A stretch of DNA of 64,000 nucleotides from Parelaphostrongylus tenuis. Taxonomy: Eukaryota > Nematoda > Chromadorea > Rhabditida > Metastrongylidae. The notes under the pieces are model-generated. The model did not search any database, was not told where the DNA came from, and was given only the letters and a program-made list of their open reading frames with translations. Within the stretch, counting starts at the first letter, position 1; each line of letters begins with the position of its first letter. Of this stretch, positions 13,055 through 24,736 are shown piece by piece. Location of the stretch: NCBI GenBank assembly GCA_019055375.1, contig JAHQIW010000772.1, positions 171,599 to 235,598 of the forward strand, written 5' to 3'. The translations under genes and the position numbers were made by a program.

Positions 13055-13225
13055 GTGTGTGGCGCAATGGTTAAAGGCGTAGTACTCGAGGTCGATTGTT
13101 CGATCACGTGTCAATGGCACAGCAGTCCTTCTATCCCTCCGTGGTCGGTGAAGACGACTGCATGGCGCATCCTTCAGCAATTGATCAACTGCGAGAGCGT
13201 TATCCCTTTCATTTTTTATTGGAAT
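13055..13225 (+). repeat. tRNA-derived SINE, type A
   Basis: The head GTGGCGCAATGGTTAAAGGC resembles a tRNA D-arm/box A, followed by a box B-like tgttcgatcac. The body and tail (tccctccgtggtcggt, atggcgcatcc, gagagcgttatcc) match the longer copy at 33,697. Confidence 0.7.
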
Positions 13226-13504
13226 CGCCATCACTCAAGCTATCAAATGGTCACTGAGTATCCCAGAAAATAGCGAAAAAGGCTTTGCCTTGAAAAGGTT
13301 AAAGATCGAGCTCGATAACAGAAATACCATGGAAACTAGGCGCAGAGTATAGAAAAATAATGAAAAAGTTGTAGAAGAGGAGAAGATATTTAATAAAATA
13401 ACAATTTGTCTGAGATTAGCGCTGTTATGCTTGTCACGCCGAGCCGTTGAAAGTAGGTTTGACAGATTGATCATTGTAGCGTTAAAAGAATGGTGGCAAA
13501 ACAG

Positions 13505-13590
13505 GTGTCGATAGTGCAATTGCTTAAGCACATGCCCCGGAAAGGGTAAAATGCGGGTTCGAGTCCCTTCTGACGTCGAGGTTTTGGTAT
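13505..13590 (+). repeat. tRNA-derived SINE head, type B
   Basis: Box A-like ATAGTGCAATTGCTTAAGC and box B-like GGGTTCGAGTCCC, followed by ctgacgt. The body beyond is not recognisable. Confidence 0.55.
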
Positions 13591-14004
13591 GTCTGTTACA
13601 TCTAAAAAGGGATTAAGTAAAAGAATCTTGTCAATAACAATTGAAACAGCACTTTCTTCATAGATTGCTGAAATTTGCTAAACATTTCAATCAAAAAGGT
13701 GTATGAGGTTGACGATGAATAAAAAAGATCAAGCGGCATTTATAGATCTTTGCTAAGTGACAGAGATTTACTCATTTCACAGTAGGTAGTACAGGACACC
13801 GAAACCTCAAGTACTTTTCTTATTTTCTTTTTTTTCTATTAAGACTCGCATTTTGAACACTGAAGTACTTGCAGAGAAATTTCGCCAAGTAGGGAGCTAG
13901 CCGATACTCGCAGAAGCGTAATAGATATTGCAGTAACAGAAATTGCATAATTTTGGAAACACAAGTTTTACTTCAAACGGTTCAAGCCACGCCAATAAAT
14001 CCTT
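13591..14004. other. Non-coding stretch
   Basis: Nothing recognised. Confidence 0.5.
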
Positions 14005-14056
14005 ACATTATTATTTGAGCCAAGTTGTCATGTGGTCTGGTAAGGGCTCTTGTACA

Positions 14057-14099
14057 GCCCGATATACGTGTTTCGTCTTTACAGACTCGTCAGTCGGGC
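14057..14099 (-). ncRNA. Hammerhead ribozyme, type I, near-intact
   Basis: On the minus strand: stem I GCCCGA with TCGGGC (6/6 bp), core CTGACGA, stem II GTCT-GTAA-AGAC (4 bp, GNRA loop), GAA, then a minimal stem III ACACGTAT and A before the predicted cleavage site. The only flaw is a C-A mismatch in the 2-bp stem III. It is the best-preserved family 1 ribozyme in the window. Confidence 0.8.
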
Positions 14100-14373
14100 G
14101 GAACTCGTCGTCTTTCGATCTTTTTGAAATCAGTTCTCTCGGGAGCTCTGCTCCCTTACAGAGAGTTATAGAAGACAAAGTTTTACACTCTATGTCAAGC
14201 GAAGCTTTCACCTAACACAGAGTATTTGTCCACTCGAATTCTCTTTGACTGGTATTTTTATCATATTACACTTTTATTTCGAGTGCTTTATTAGGACCAC
14301 GCTCAAATTTCAATAGATCCTTTCATTATTATTTGAGCCAGCTTGTCATGTGGTCTGGTAAGGGCTCTTGTAC

Positions 14374-14416
14374 AGCCCGATACACGTGTTTCGTCTTTAC
14401 AGACTCGTCAGTTTTG
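14374..14416 (-). ncRNA. Hammerhead ribozyme, core intact, stem I broken
   Basis: Core CTGACGA, stem II GTCT-GTAA-AGAC and GAAACACGTGTA are all at consensus. The 5' strand of stem I is GCAAAA instead of GCCCGA, so stem I keeps only its ends. Confidence 0.65.
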
Positions 14417-14438
14417 CAGAACTCGTCGTCTTTCGATC

Positions 14439-14795
14439 TCCGAATTTGAGCGTGGTCTTAATATAGCACTTGGAATAACGATATAATATGGTAAAAATAC
14501 CAGCCAAAAAGAAATCGAGTGCGCAAACGCTCTGTGTTAGGCGAAAATTTCGTTTGACATAGAGTGTAAAACGTTCGTCTTCGATGACTCTCTGTAAGGG
14601 AGCAGAGCTCCCGAGAGAACTGACTTTAAAAAGATCGAAAGACTACTGGTTATGCTTAACTGACGAGTCTGTAAAGACGAAACACGTGTATCGGGCTGTA
14701 CGAGAGTCTTTACCAGACCACATGACAAGTTGGCTCAAATAATAATGGAAGCATCTACTGGAATTTGAGCGTGCTCTTAATAAAGCACTTGAAAT
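14439..14795 (+). repeat. Hammerhead repeat, family 1, inverted partner
   Basis: A plus-oriented full unit running from gaatttgagcgtggtctta through the hammerhead to the CAAATAATAATGG end and the start of a next unit. It is fused head-to-head to the minus dimer. The junction is the same as in the composite at 49,029-49,518. Confidence 0.8.
14654..14696 (+). ncRNA. Hammerhead ribozyme, core intact, stem I broken
   Basis: Core CTGACGA, stem II GTCT-GTAA-AGAC, then GAAACACGTGTA and TCGGGC. The 5' stem I strand reads TGCTTA and pairs poorly. Confidence 0.65.
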
Positions 14796-17700
14796 AAAGG
14801 TCTGTCTAATATGTTCATCAAAATGACAACTGCACAACTTTTGTAGTTAATGCGAAAATATCTAGAAGGCCTGTCCGAACTTTGATTGGCATCCCAAGTT
14901 CGAATTTAGCACTCTCTCTCTCTCTACCTCCTCTTCCCCTTTGTCACTTACGTATTACGTGACGTTAGTCGAGTGATTCTTTCGATAGCACGTCTGATAG
15001 TGCCGAAAAAACAGGTAAAAAAAGAGGACTTCAAATGAAAAGTGTGGTGAGCTTTGTGTCTCTCAAGTGAACGAGGTTCACCGGACAAATCTATTGTATT
15101 AAGCGGACTTCACTAGAGCTGTCCGCTTGAGTTATTTCATAGTCACACTAATACCGTCGTCATTTACGAAATAGGAGATGGATCGTGAAGTATCTCATAA
15201 AAATGATAGTTCTAGTTCTTAAAGAAGTACTCAAAAGTTGAACCACTAAAACACTAAATACTCACTGTTTCAAGGTACATCGAAAAAGCCAAAATGGTGT
15301 AGTTAATAACTATGAACAGGGAAATACGAATTCTCCATAAACGTGTGATATAATCGCTGAGGGGAAAAACTTCTGTGTGATCAGATATGCTGAGAAGCAA
15401 GGGTGAATCAATAAGAGCCTTTCTCCAATATCCTGATACTTTAGGCAACATTTCATTTCAACATGAACCATTGGATTTTCATTCAACATGAACGCTCATG
15501 AATTTCAATCGCCGTCTTCACTACTATGATAACACGTCACAATTTCACAAGGTGACATTTTATTAACTCGCGCATTGATCGGTGTTAACCTTTTTCGTAA
15601 CATTATCATGTTTGCTTGGAAGAAAAAATTACTTACCGAGAACCATTTTAGGTCTTGATGAAGGCGAAATCTGTCGATACGCCAGCTGGTGCGACATAAA
15701 TTTCTTTTGAAAGCCTCATATTCACTCAAGAATACCGTGGTTACCCACTTCGGAGAACAGTTCAGTGATCTATCATATCAGTAGAAAATTTGCAGGAAAG
15801 CGATCCTGTATATTGAATTGGCTGGCTTAACGGTGACTATCACTCTGGGAACGAGGAGCGAACAGAATACGTCAAACCAAAATCTCCTAATAGAATTACC
15901 AGAAATGAGTGTTAATGGTGTTTTTCGGTGATACAATATAGCTTCTGTGATAATCCAAACAGCCCTACGAAATATCTACTATAACGGGCTTGTGAGGAAC
16001 TAGTTAAGAGCACTTTGTTTGAAACCGTGTTCCACGCTAGTGAAGCGCAGCTCAACAGCTCTCTAGGTTTCCTGATTCGATAGCATCGTTCCAAGTTGAG
16101 AAGCAGTGAAATTACCTATGCTCTCGAAAATGCATAACAGTGCTGAAATTCGTAGACAAATTAGGGCTTAATGTAGTCTTGAGTTGACTGTTGACATGCG
16201 CAAAATTTGAGAGTGTTGATCGTTCAAATAATATTACACCTATGAATAATATAACTGTTATCTAACCTACGACATTACAAGTTCGCCTTGATCTAATTCA
16301 CGCCCATTTAGAACAGTAAGTGATCTAGAAGCGCAACAAACATAGATACTAACTGAACTTTTTATTGGAACATTGTTTTCAACAGAGGCATAGACGTAAG
16401 ATTAGTTTAGAAAATAATAAATCAAATCTGAACTGGGACGCCGTGGCCGAGTGGTTGTGATGCTCCTTGCGGAGCGCGTTGAGCCGAGCTCCACCCTCCC
16501 CCTCCTCCTGACCCTCTCCGGTAGTCAACAACAGCATCTTATGGAATGTCACAGTCAGTTCATCGTTGTGATTGCAAGAAGACACAGTTTGAAGACAGAT
16601 TAGTAACGTGATAAAGTGTTGAAGTGAAAGTGATTCCATACTATTTTTATATTGAATCAACAGTTCGTTTCCATTGATGGTTAATTACCCTTACTGTGAC
16701 GTGGTTTAGCAATAATACCAACACCGTGAAATTCGTTCCCATAGCGTGACCATTCAAGCAGGGAAGATGATTGACCTACTCTTTCATTTCAGAGGCAGCT
16801 TATCGTCAAAAACTTACGAGAATAGAACTTCATTGGCGATTTACCTGATATCCACTGTATTGCTGTTACACAGGCTAACAGTTTGGACCAAAAATATTTT
16901 CACTATCTTTACCAAGAAAAAATGAGTATGACTGGAGAAGAGGAAGAGCTCAAACCAACTTGATTTTTCTTACTGAAAGGCATTATCTTCTCCGAACAGA
17001 CACTGCCAGGGGCAAGAAGTACACATCCTCCAATAAACAAAAGATTGCTCAGTGATTTCTGCCAAGTGAGGAACTTTGAAGAAAGAAAAACGGGTTAATT
17101 TTTTTATCCAAGTCAGATTTGTTTTATGGAAATTGTTAATGTTCTCACAGCGGAAGAGAATTCTAAGTTTCTTGTCAGATCACTTAAATAGTGCAATTTT
17201 AACGTCTACAGTATCGTCACTTAAATTGGGCATCGGAGATAAGAAAGGAGAGGATTAAGAGAACTCTATACAGTACGGAAAGAATGAATCGTGTGGAGAC
17301 TTGAAAGTACAATCTGATAAGGCGTGATTCAGAGCATAATGTGATAGACGCAAGAGATCACATTAGATAAGAGCCATGCTAGAAGCTTTCACAGAAGCTC
17401 AATCATGGATGCATGAGAGAGTTTTGCACAGAACTTTGTTCAGGTTTGATGACTAAGCGGGACAAGACAGCCACACGAAGGCATGGAGAGCAAGCGATAC
17501 TCATGGAAAATAGTATCTATAACTTGCACCTGTCTCATTAGGTCTCGTAACGGTGACTGCCTGCACAAAACATCTCCCAAGCTTAGGTGCTGAATCTTTA
17601 TCTAAGAGCATACTAAGGCAGCAGTGGTAAAGTAACGACAGTAACAAATCTAACAAGCTTATATGAGAGTAGGAGATACTATATGCTTCATTATGCTCTT

Positions 17701-20095
17701 CCAAACTCCTCCTTAGAAAGGTTTTTGCTCTCCAAGTGATGATTTATTCCGTGAATAATGCGTTAAATGCACGTCTCTGCTGTGGTTTTAAATGGCTAGA
17801 TTAAGTATTACTGCAGTCTCAGCAATTAAGCTTGCAACGTCTGAAGTACTTAATTTTTTTCTTTCTGAACGGAATCTCACACATGTTGGCTTATAATTAT
17901 CACTCCTTTCTAAGGTGGCGTGAGAAACGTAGCGATGGCGATTTGCCATTCTTTGGTGTTGGATATTTAGTATCCAAGTTATCTGAGAAGAGTTTTTCAA
18001 CCCGAAATCGTAGCGGTTATCTGAGTGATAACTTGAAAACGTCCTAGCGCAGCTCCCTAGATTACAGGAAGAATTCTCTCGATCAACGATATACGGCATT
18101 CCTGAAGAACACCAAGATAGCAGGTCAGCAGTCGAATTTACACGGTAATTGAATGTCTATTGTGGAAAATGGATTCAAGGTAAAGAATGAATTTGTAAAA
18201 AATCCGTGATCAAGATATGATATCAGGCAATATGATGAAAAGAGGAAGGTAGCATAAAAACAGCCTCTCAGCTTCCAATTCTAGCTCTATTGGTACAACT
18301 AATAAAAGATTTTAGAGAAATAATTTGACCGACGACATTACGTTGAAAGAAAATCCTTAATTTTCAATTAAACTTGTGTGGAAGAACGACACGTTCATGG
18401 ATTGTTGCATGCAAGACAACGAACTAAGGAAAGGAAGAGTTATGATGGGCCAATAAAAGGGATTGGACCGTTTGAGCAGCGTGAAACTACTTCAAGCTGC
18501 CCACACCTAGCCCACAAAAAACCAGTTCATCTATGAAGCTTCCAAGAGTCCTGTAGCATTACTACACAAAAATGTTTCTGATACACACTATTATTTTGGT
18601 TAGCTCATCACGGTAAAGAATCCTGCTATCCATAACATTGCTATTATGTTCATTTGGTTAGAGATTTGCTAATCGCGCAGTATTCCGTTTCCCTTAAATT
18701 TCAAGGTAACCATACGAGGGATGTTCTCAAAACATCGGACCATGCAAGGCTGAGGAAGAATTGACAGCCTGTCACTATATTATTATCATTGCCGTGGTGA
18801 TTCCTGGCAATGGTCCACTTCTATGTGCTTTTGGATAAAAATATGGAACATCTTCTTGATTTCCAAAGCTCTGCTGAGATGGTGAGAAAAGAATTTTTAT
18901 ACATAACACTCTGATTAACAATGAATTCTCAAGGCGTTATAGTAAAACATTGTGAAAAGAGGTGACATTATTCCTTATTATTCATTGGAACAGCATAAAT
19001 TGTTAAGCGATGCGTGGTTTTTACGTTAATGACATATATGAATCCACGTAATGGACTTATATGTATTAAGTCGTTCCATAAGTTTCAGCATTTGAGCAAC
19101 GAACACTAAATTTATTAATCAAAAGTAATTGGAATTCTGTGATTTCAAAATATTTCAATTGGGCATTTTCTTGCAAATATTGTATTATAAGACATGATTA
19201 TATCTATTCTTGGATAGAGCTGTCGTGAGAACAAAATGGCTTGCTACTCGTGCAGGAATGGCGCGTAAGAGAAAATGCTAGTGAAGCGGTGCGCAATAAG
19301 CTTCTTGTGGATGGCTCGAGCGCGACTGATTCTTCAGACTGCTCTCTCACGCTTTGAACTTCGTCAATCATATCCTGGCCGTCTTTCCTGCAAGCGTATC
19401 ATCGTCCTAATCATATTAATCTTGCGAGCCGCTTCATTAGCATTTTACTTTGAGCGCCATTTCCACATGATTAGCAACTGAATTTGTTACCATGACATAT
19501 CCAGCTTTATGCAAATATAGGCAGATTGTATACCAGAATGTTGTCAGAAAATACGCAACTGAACTATACAAAAATCAAGAAATTTTACTTGCTTCTAGCT
19601 AGTAAATTTGGTGCTTATTGCTCTACCTCCAAAACTTATAGAACGATCCGATGTAAAAAAAAATGGTGCGACAAGTTTAAATATAATCTCATATGCAGAT
19701 CAGAATATGCATTCACTAGTGTGACTCAAATTCGTAGCGTTGTTCAGAACGTCGCCTTTTTTTATTTTTCTACAATGTTCTTCTGCTTTGTTTAACTTGT
19801 TTTCTACCTTCTCATTCATACTTTGGACTTTGCATACCATTGTTGAATAGCTCATCTGATTTTCTTCAAGATGCTATCATATAATTTGGATTCTACCATA
19901 GGATAATGAAGTTCTAGTTCAAATGACAGCAATGAATATAAAGGTTTCGTCAGTTAATACCTCGACCTGAATGTTTTCATTGCAGTCCACCATCTATCGC
20001 AAATGTATGTTATTTGCGAATTTATAAAGTGAGGAAAATTCACTGAATATCAGCCATACAACTCATACTTACGGGTCGGTCGTAAAGAAATACCT
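14796..20095. other. Long non-coding stretch
   Basis: No gene supported. It contains a short CT run (14,911-14,928) and a tRNA-like head at 16,436-16,520. Many short open frames exist without domains. The frame at 19,275-19,481 has a hydrophobic stretch (IIVLIILIL) but no splice or homology support. Confidence 0.5.
16436..16520 (+). repeat. tRNA-like SINE head
   Basis: GACGCCGTGGCCGAGTGGTT resembles the 5' part of a class II tRNA with box A. The rest does not close a cloverleaf, so a SINE or tRNA relic is more likely than a gene. Confidence 0.45.
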
Positions 20096-20292
20096 TCATT
20101 TCGAGTGTTTTATTAAGACCATGCTCAAATTTCAATAGATCTCTTCATTATTATTTAAGCCAACATGTCATGTGGTCTGGTAATGGGCTCCTATACAGCT
20201 CGATACATGTATTTCGACCTTACAGTCTCGTCACTCGGGCAGAACCCGTCGTCTTTCAATTTTTTTAACCAATCCTCTCGTGAGCCCCTACT
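20096..20292 (-). repeat. Hammerhead repeat, family 1, partial
   Basis: A minus-oriented unit from ttcgagtgttttattaagac to the switch near ctccctacaaagacatg, where an inverted unit begins. The inversion junction differs from the one at 14.4 and 49.1 kb. Confidence 0.75.
20198..20240 (-). ncRNA. Hammerhead-like ribozyme, C3 mutated
   Basis: On the minus strand the core reads GTGACGA (C3 is G). Stem II is GACT-GTAA-GGTC and the GAAA box is intact. Stem I GCCCGA/TCGAGC has one mismatch. Confidence 0.6.
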
Positions 20293-20755
20293 CTCCCTAC
20301 AAAGACATGTATCGAGCTGTACAAGAGCCTACTGCCAGACCACATGACATGTTGACTCAAATAATAATAAAGAAATCTATTATATTTGAGCGTGATCTTA
20401 ATAAGACACTCGAGATAAAGGTATTATATGATAGAAATACCAATACCAGCCAAAGAGCAATCGAGTGTACAACACTCTGTGTTGGGTGAAAATTTCACTT
20501 GACATAGAGTGTAAAACGTTTGCCTTCGACAACTCTCTGTAGGGAGAGTAGGGCTCTTAAGAGAACTGACTAATAAAAAAGATCGAAAAACGACGGGTTC
20601 TACCCGACTGGCGAGTCTGTAAGGACGAAACACATGTATCGGGTTGTGCAAGAGCCCTTACCAGACCACATGACAAGTTGACTCAAATAATAATGGAAGA
20701 ATCTACTGAAATTTGAGCGTAATCTTAATAAGATAGTCAAAATGAAGGTATAATA
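20293..20755 (+). repeat. Hammerhead repeat, family 1, one and a half units
   Basis: A plus-oriented partial unit (gtatcgagctgtacaagag) is followed by a complete unit with a hammerhead at 20,602 and the start of a third (atttgagcgtaatctta). Confidence 0.75.
20602..20644 (+). ncRNA. Hammerhead ribozyme, A6 mutated
   Basis: Stem I ACCCGA/TCGGGT pairs fully. Its outer G-C pair is replaced by A-T relative to the consensus, a compensatory double change. The core reads CTGGCGA, stem II is GTCT-GTAA-GGAC and the GAAA box is intact. Confidence 0.65.
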
Positions 20756-21204
20756 TAAGAGAAGTGTATTGAAAGCCACATGTGGTATATGCTGATAATG
20801 ATCTCTTGTGACTTCTATGATGCACATCATACCTGGCCGTCCAGCAGTTTCTTCCATACTATTGCATCCCGGCTTTCTGGGATTGATAACTCATATTTCG
20901 GAGGTGTCCCACAACAAGCGGATAAATAATGCCCCCGTCTACGAGAAACAGTTTTGGATCTTGGCAGCAGCTTTACGAGAGAGGCTCACAAAACCACTCA
21001 TTCTGCCCTTCTGTGGAAAAAGGAACTTTCTAAACTTTTCCTTTCTTTTGAAGCTCTTTCAAGCTTTGCTTAGAAAGAGCTTTTCAAATTATGAGATGAT
21101 TGCATAAGTTTTTTGAAATGGAAAAAATATTCAATAACGGCCGGAAAACATGTTCCTCTTGGCAAGGACGTGGTTTTCTTCTTGGGAAATACAGGGTTTT
21201 ATTG
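20756..21204. other. Non-coding spacer
   Basis: Nothing recognised. The open frame 20,808-21,107 has no known domain. Confidence 0.45.
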
Positions 21205-21455
21205 AACATTGGCATTAAGACCACGCTCAAATTTCAATAGATTCTTTCATTATTATACGTAGAGCGTAAAGCGTAGGTCGTCGATAACTATATATAAGGA
21301 GTGTGACACTCCCGAGAGGACTGACTATGAAAAGATTGACAGACGACGGGTTCTGCCCGGCTAATGAGTCTGTAAGGACGAAACACGTGTCTCGGGCTGT
21401 ACAAGAGCCCTTACCAGACCACATGACATGTTGGCTCAAATAATAATGAAAGGAT
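21205..21455 (+). repeat. Hammerhead repeat, family 1, internally rearranged
   Basis: A plus-oriented ribozyme-bearing part (21,255-21,450) is preceded by a short inverted tail fragment (aagaccacgctcaaatttca, 21,217-21,236). Confidence 0.7.
21355..21397 (+). ncRNA. Hammerhead-like ribozyme, G5 mutated
   Basis: CTAATGA replaces CTGANGA (G5 is A). Stem II GTCT-GTAA-GGAC and GAAACACGTGT are intact. Stem I GCCCGG/CTCGGGC is slightly altered. Confidence 0.55.
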
Positions 21456-22299
21456 CTCCATCTTTTAATGAGAACAATATCTTTTGAACTCTAACTTATA
21501 AGGAACGGCTATAAAAATCGATGAGCGCAGAGCGAATTGCTTGACGGTGCGCGAGTTATGTTGATTGAAGTTGTTTTTCTCCGTTTTGCACAACTTTTCG
21601 AAACTCTTGCACTGCATAGCTGCAATACGATTTTTTCACTCGCTCATAAGCTTTTGTTCTATATATATACATATACATAAATATCGTATAGAGGAAAATG
21701 CTGGTTTACTTTGCGTTCATACTGAAATGTATGTTTTGAATTCTACAAAGGACATCACAATGAAAATCTAGTTTGTATCTTCCATAGTTTTGTACAAGAC
21801 CCAAGAGTCATTGCAGTGAATAAAACTTAGAAAACATTAAGCAACTTATCATACCTGATTGTGCATGCTCTTGCGATTCCAGCTCATCAATAACTTTCAT
21901 TATAACTAAGTTTATATTAGTCATTCGTAAATTTTCATTTACTGAGAGTTATTGTATGCGAGAAAAAAAACCGAGAACGTACAGATAGTGAAAACTTCTG
22001 AGCGTGAAAGGACAATCGTGTTTGAGTAAAAGGCTGGGATATCAGTATTATGTAAACTATTGGTCGGAATTATGTGATTAGAGGAGGTATTTGCAAATTT
22101 TCTCTGATCTGCACCTATATCAAAAGATGCTTTTTTCGAAATTTTGATAATTATTCGATGGCTTGAATCTCAAAAATTTGAACGCTGTGTTCGTTTTGTG
22201 AATAGCCTTTATACACGCTGTGACAGAAAAAATAGAAATCTATTCCATTCAAGCCCTTTCTGAACAAGGCTTCTTCCTTAGAAAATTCGACAACTAATC
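21456..22299. other. Non-coding stretch
   Basis: Nothing recognised beyond a short TA-rich tract near 21,660. Confidence 0.5.
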
Positions 22300-22590
22300 G
22301 ATAGCACATGATGCGCTTCATCGACAACCGATGGACGAGAGCCGTTACCGACTGGATTTCTTGGAATGTCAAGCGCTTTACAGGAAGACCACTGGCCCGA
22401 TGATCCGACTTCCTCACAAAAAGACGGGAAGACTAAAAGCAAGATATGATGCTCAACAATCACCTAGAGCAAGGAGGACCCATTAGGCTACTCGTGCACG
22501 CAATAGGAAAAAATGGAAACGATGCTGGTGCATGCTCACGTCACTCGAGGATCAACTGGATGACAAGTTAGACAGGTGGGCGCCAGTGCT
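22300..22590 (+). pseudogene. RTE LINE 3' fragment
   Basis: The DNA from gatgcgcttcatcgacaacc onward matches the tail of the RTE copy at 1-414 (DNRWTRAV, GRPL and RRTH regions) through to the end gacaagttagacaggtggg. Frames are broken by small indels, so it encodes nothing continuous. It is a 5'-truncated dead copy, as is typical for LINE insertions. Confidence 0.8.
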
Positions 22591-24291
22591 TCCCTCATAA
22601 ACCGCAATTTTGAGATGTTCCTTGAAATTTTTTCATACTTCAATTATATCTATTCTTAGTCCTTATATAAACAATGAACCGTCTTTGTTGCACCCGCCAA
22701 TGAGTAGATGGCCGAATAATCAATCACATTATCTTTTCTACTTTTCAAGTCAACTGATACAGCTTGATTCTATCAGTTTTCACATAATCTCATTGCTGGT
22801 TTAGAGTAAAATTCATCATAGTGATCAAACATTTGAAAACAATGATTGCTTTGCCAAGAATAGCGCTGTTCGTTTGCGCGCTATTCCATTTCATCGAATT
22901 CTCCTAATGATTTGCTCGATTATCAGTGTACTTCAAAACTTGTATGAAAATTTTTCTTTGTTTGAAAGTGCATTGGAAACGCTACTTATTTGCATACATG
23001 ATGTTTTTTTATAAAACTTTGAGGATAACAACTTTTGTACCCAAAATATGCCTGTTTTCGAAAATTTGTCAATTTGTAATTTGAATTTGATAAATTCAGA
23101 TGGTAATCTAGCGGTGCAATATTGGAAGAGTAAGGCGGGCAAGCTAAATCCTAATGAAACCTCCCACTTTAGTTATTTTATGATTTCGGTCAGTGTTTGC
23201 AACATGAAGTTGGGCGTTGTATGCAGCAAAATTGCCAAGGACATCCATTGTTGAAATTAATATAACTTTTGCAAATTAATTACACGACTTCGGTGTATTT
23301 CTTTTTCTTATACAACTTGCCCGCACTCTCTTTGAGATGGAACTCGCTTCAAGCTGCATTAATCTTATGAGCCTCTCCACTGGCACTTTCCTCTATGCTC
23401 CATTCATGTATGCGCAGCAAGCAAATTTGTTCAAGTCGTGCAAAAACAACCTAACATGCAATATTTTGCTTATAAATAACACATGCATAAGTAGCTTTAT
23501 TAACGTACTTCTGGATAAAAAAAATTAGGTCTTCATTTTCATTTTTATTGCAAGAAGAAAAAAAAACGGCGGAGTCATATTTGTACACATAATAGGTTGT
23601 ACTTCTCTTTATTAAATTGCCGCATGAATACATAGCCAGCATAAATTCGCGTGTATTCAAAACCTCATTTGTTTTCTATTAGGAATGTTTAGCTCTTCTT
23701 TACATAATTTACAATATAGAATGTGTATCAGACGGGGCAAAAATTCAAAAGGTACTTCATTCAATTAACCTTATGCTAAGCTGAAATATGCCATATTGAA
23801 TATGACGGAGCACTAAATCTCAACAGTCTCGACGAAAAGCAAAGCTAATCTCAAAGAGGTAAGCAATAATCTGCACGAAACCATGCACAATTTCTACGTA
23901 TAACGTCTTATAATCTCTGGATTGCACGGGTTTTTAGTCAACCATTTAAATATGGGTGGAAAAACAAACAAGCTTGACAGTTGCCGATACTGACTACGTC
24001 ACGGTAGCAACATATTCTATTATTCCTATGCGCCGCACAAAGAACGGATCATGTGACTCAACATATAAAATTTGGTACTCATATGTCAAGGGTGATGAAT
24101 ATTTAAGACGATCTCATTGCTGGACAATGATTCTGAACATTATGGAAATTCTCTGGTCGTTGATATGATTTTGTGCTTCCAATGATTTAGACGCGTGGTG
24201 AATTTGAAGGCGAAGAGCGAGTGAGTGACTAATTTTATTCTGAATGCTACAGCGTTTCAAGAAGGTGTTTCAAAAAATCAGCGATGTGAAA
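22591..24291. other. Non-coding stretch
   Basis: Nothing recognised. Short open frames only. Confidence 0.5.
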
Positions 24292-24304
24292 TCGTAGCCA
24301 GATA
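24292..24304. repeat. Left target-site duplication of the Penelope-like element
   Basis: TCGTAGCCAGATA, repeated at 28,482-28,494. Confidence 0.7.
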
Positions 24305-24540
24305 ACTCGAAAGACCGACTTTCTTGAAACCTCGGCATGTTAATAATATAAAACTTTGAAAATGAGAAGAAAAGCTTAGAAAACTAATCTTTATTTAAAG
24401 CTTCACGAGGTTGGTATCTTTTCCCAATCGATTGCTCTTCTTTCCGGTCGATGGGTTTTCTCGATTGCTTGTGGCTGACGTTTCGGCAAATATGCCTTCT
24501 TCAGAGCCTGAACGTATTATTCGTTGCAGCTTTATTTATA
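24304..24540 (-). repeat. Penelope pseudo-LTR, copy 1
   Basis: A 237-base block repeated in direct orientation at 27,411-27,647 with a constant 3107-base offset and no difference noticed by eye. It contains a minimal hammerhead motif. Confidence 0.9.
24473..24508 (-). ncRNA. Minimal hammerhead-like ribozyme in the pseudo-LTR
   Basis: On the element-sense strand: stem I GGCT, core CTGAAGA, stem II GGCA/TGCC, GAAACGTC, then AGCC closing stem I. Stem III is only ACGT. One extra A sits between the core and stem II. Hammerheads in Penelope elements are established knowledge, but this instance was not modelled. Confidence 0.6.
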
Positions 24541-24736
24541 TGACTATACAATAAGGAAAGAGAAAAAAAAATTATTTGAAAATCTAAGGTATTGTAAGCG
24601 AAAATCGATTCAGGGAAAACCACTCACCTAACCATCTAATCCAGGGACTACCTATGTTGTTAGCGCCAGGGTGACGTATGAACCCGCCCCCATGTCAATA
24701 GGTCAAACTATGCATAGGTGTCAGCTGGGACCCATG

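Larger units (their letters stand above)
14005..14438 (-). repeat. Hammerhead repeat, family 1, 317-bp tandem dimer
   Basis: Two minus-oriented units in direct tandem. The second, truncated unit starts about 318 bases after the first, at attatttgagcca (14,010 and 14,328). The two hammerheads are 317 bases apart. The second unit stops at tctttcgatct and joins a plus-oriented unit. A monomer-multimer layout like this is characteristic of retrozymes. Confidence 0.8.

Noticed and set aside
13943..14837. Open frames of 60-90 codons repeating peptides such as MWSGKGSCTARYTC
   Set aside because: They recur at every hammerhead repeat in either orientation and track the non-coding repeat, not a protein.
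16436..16520. Possible class II (Ser/Leu) tRNA gene
   Set aside because: The 5' half is tRNA-like but the variable arm and T arm do not close.
19275..19481. Possible membrane-anchor first exon (hydrophobic IIVLIILIL)
   Set aside because: Single frame, no downstream exon and no homology recognised.
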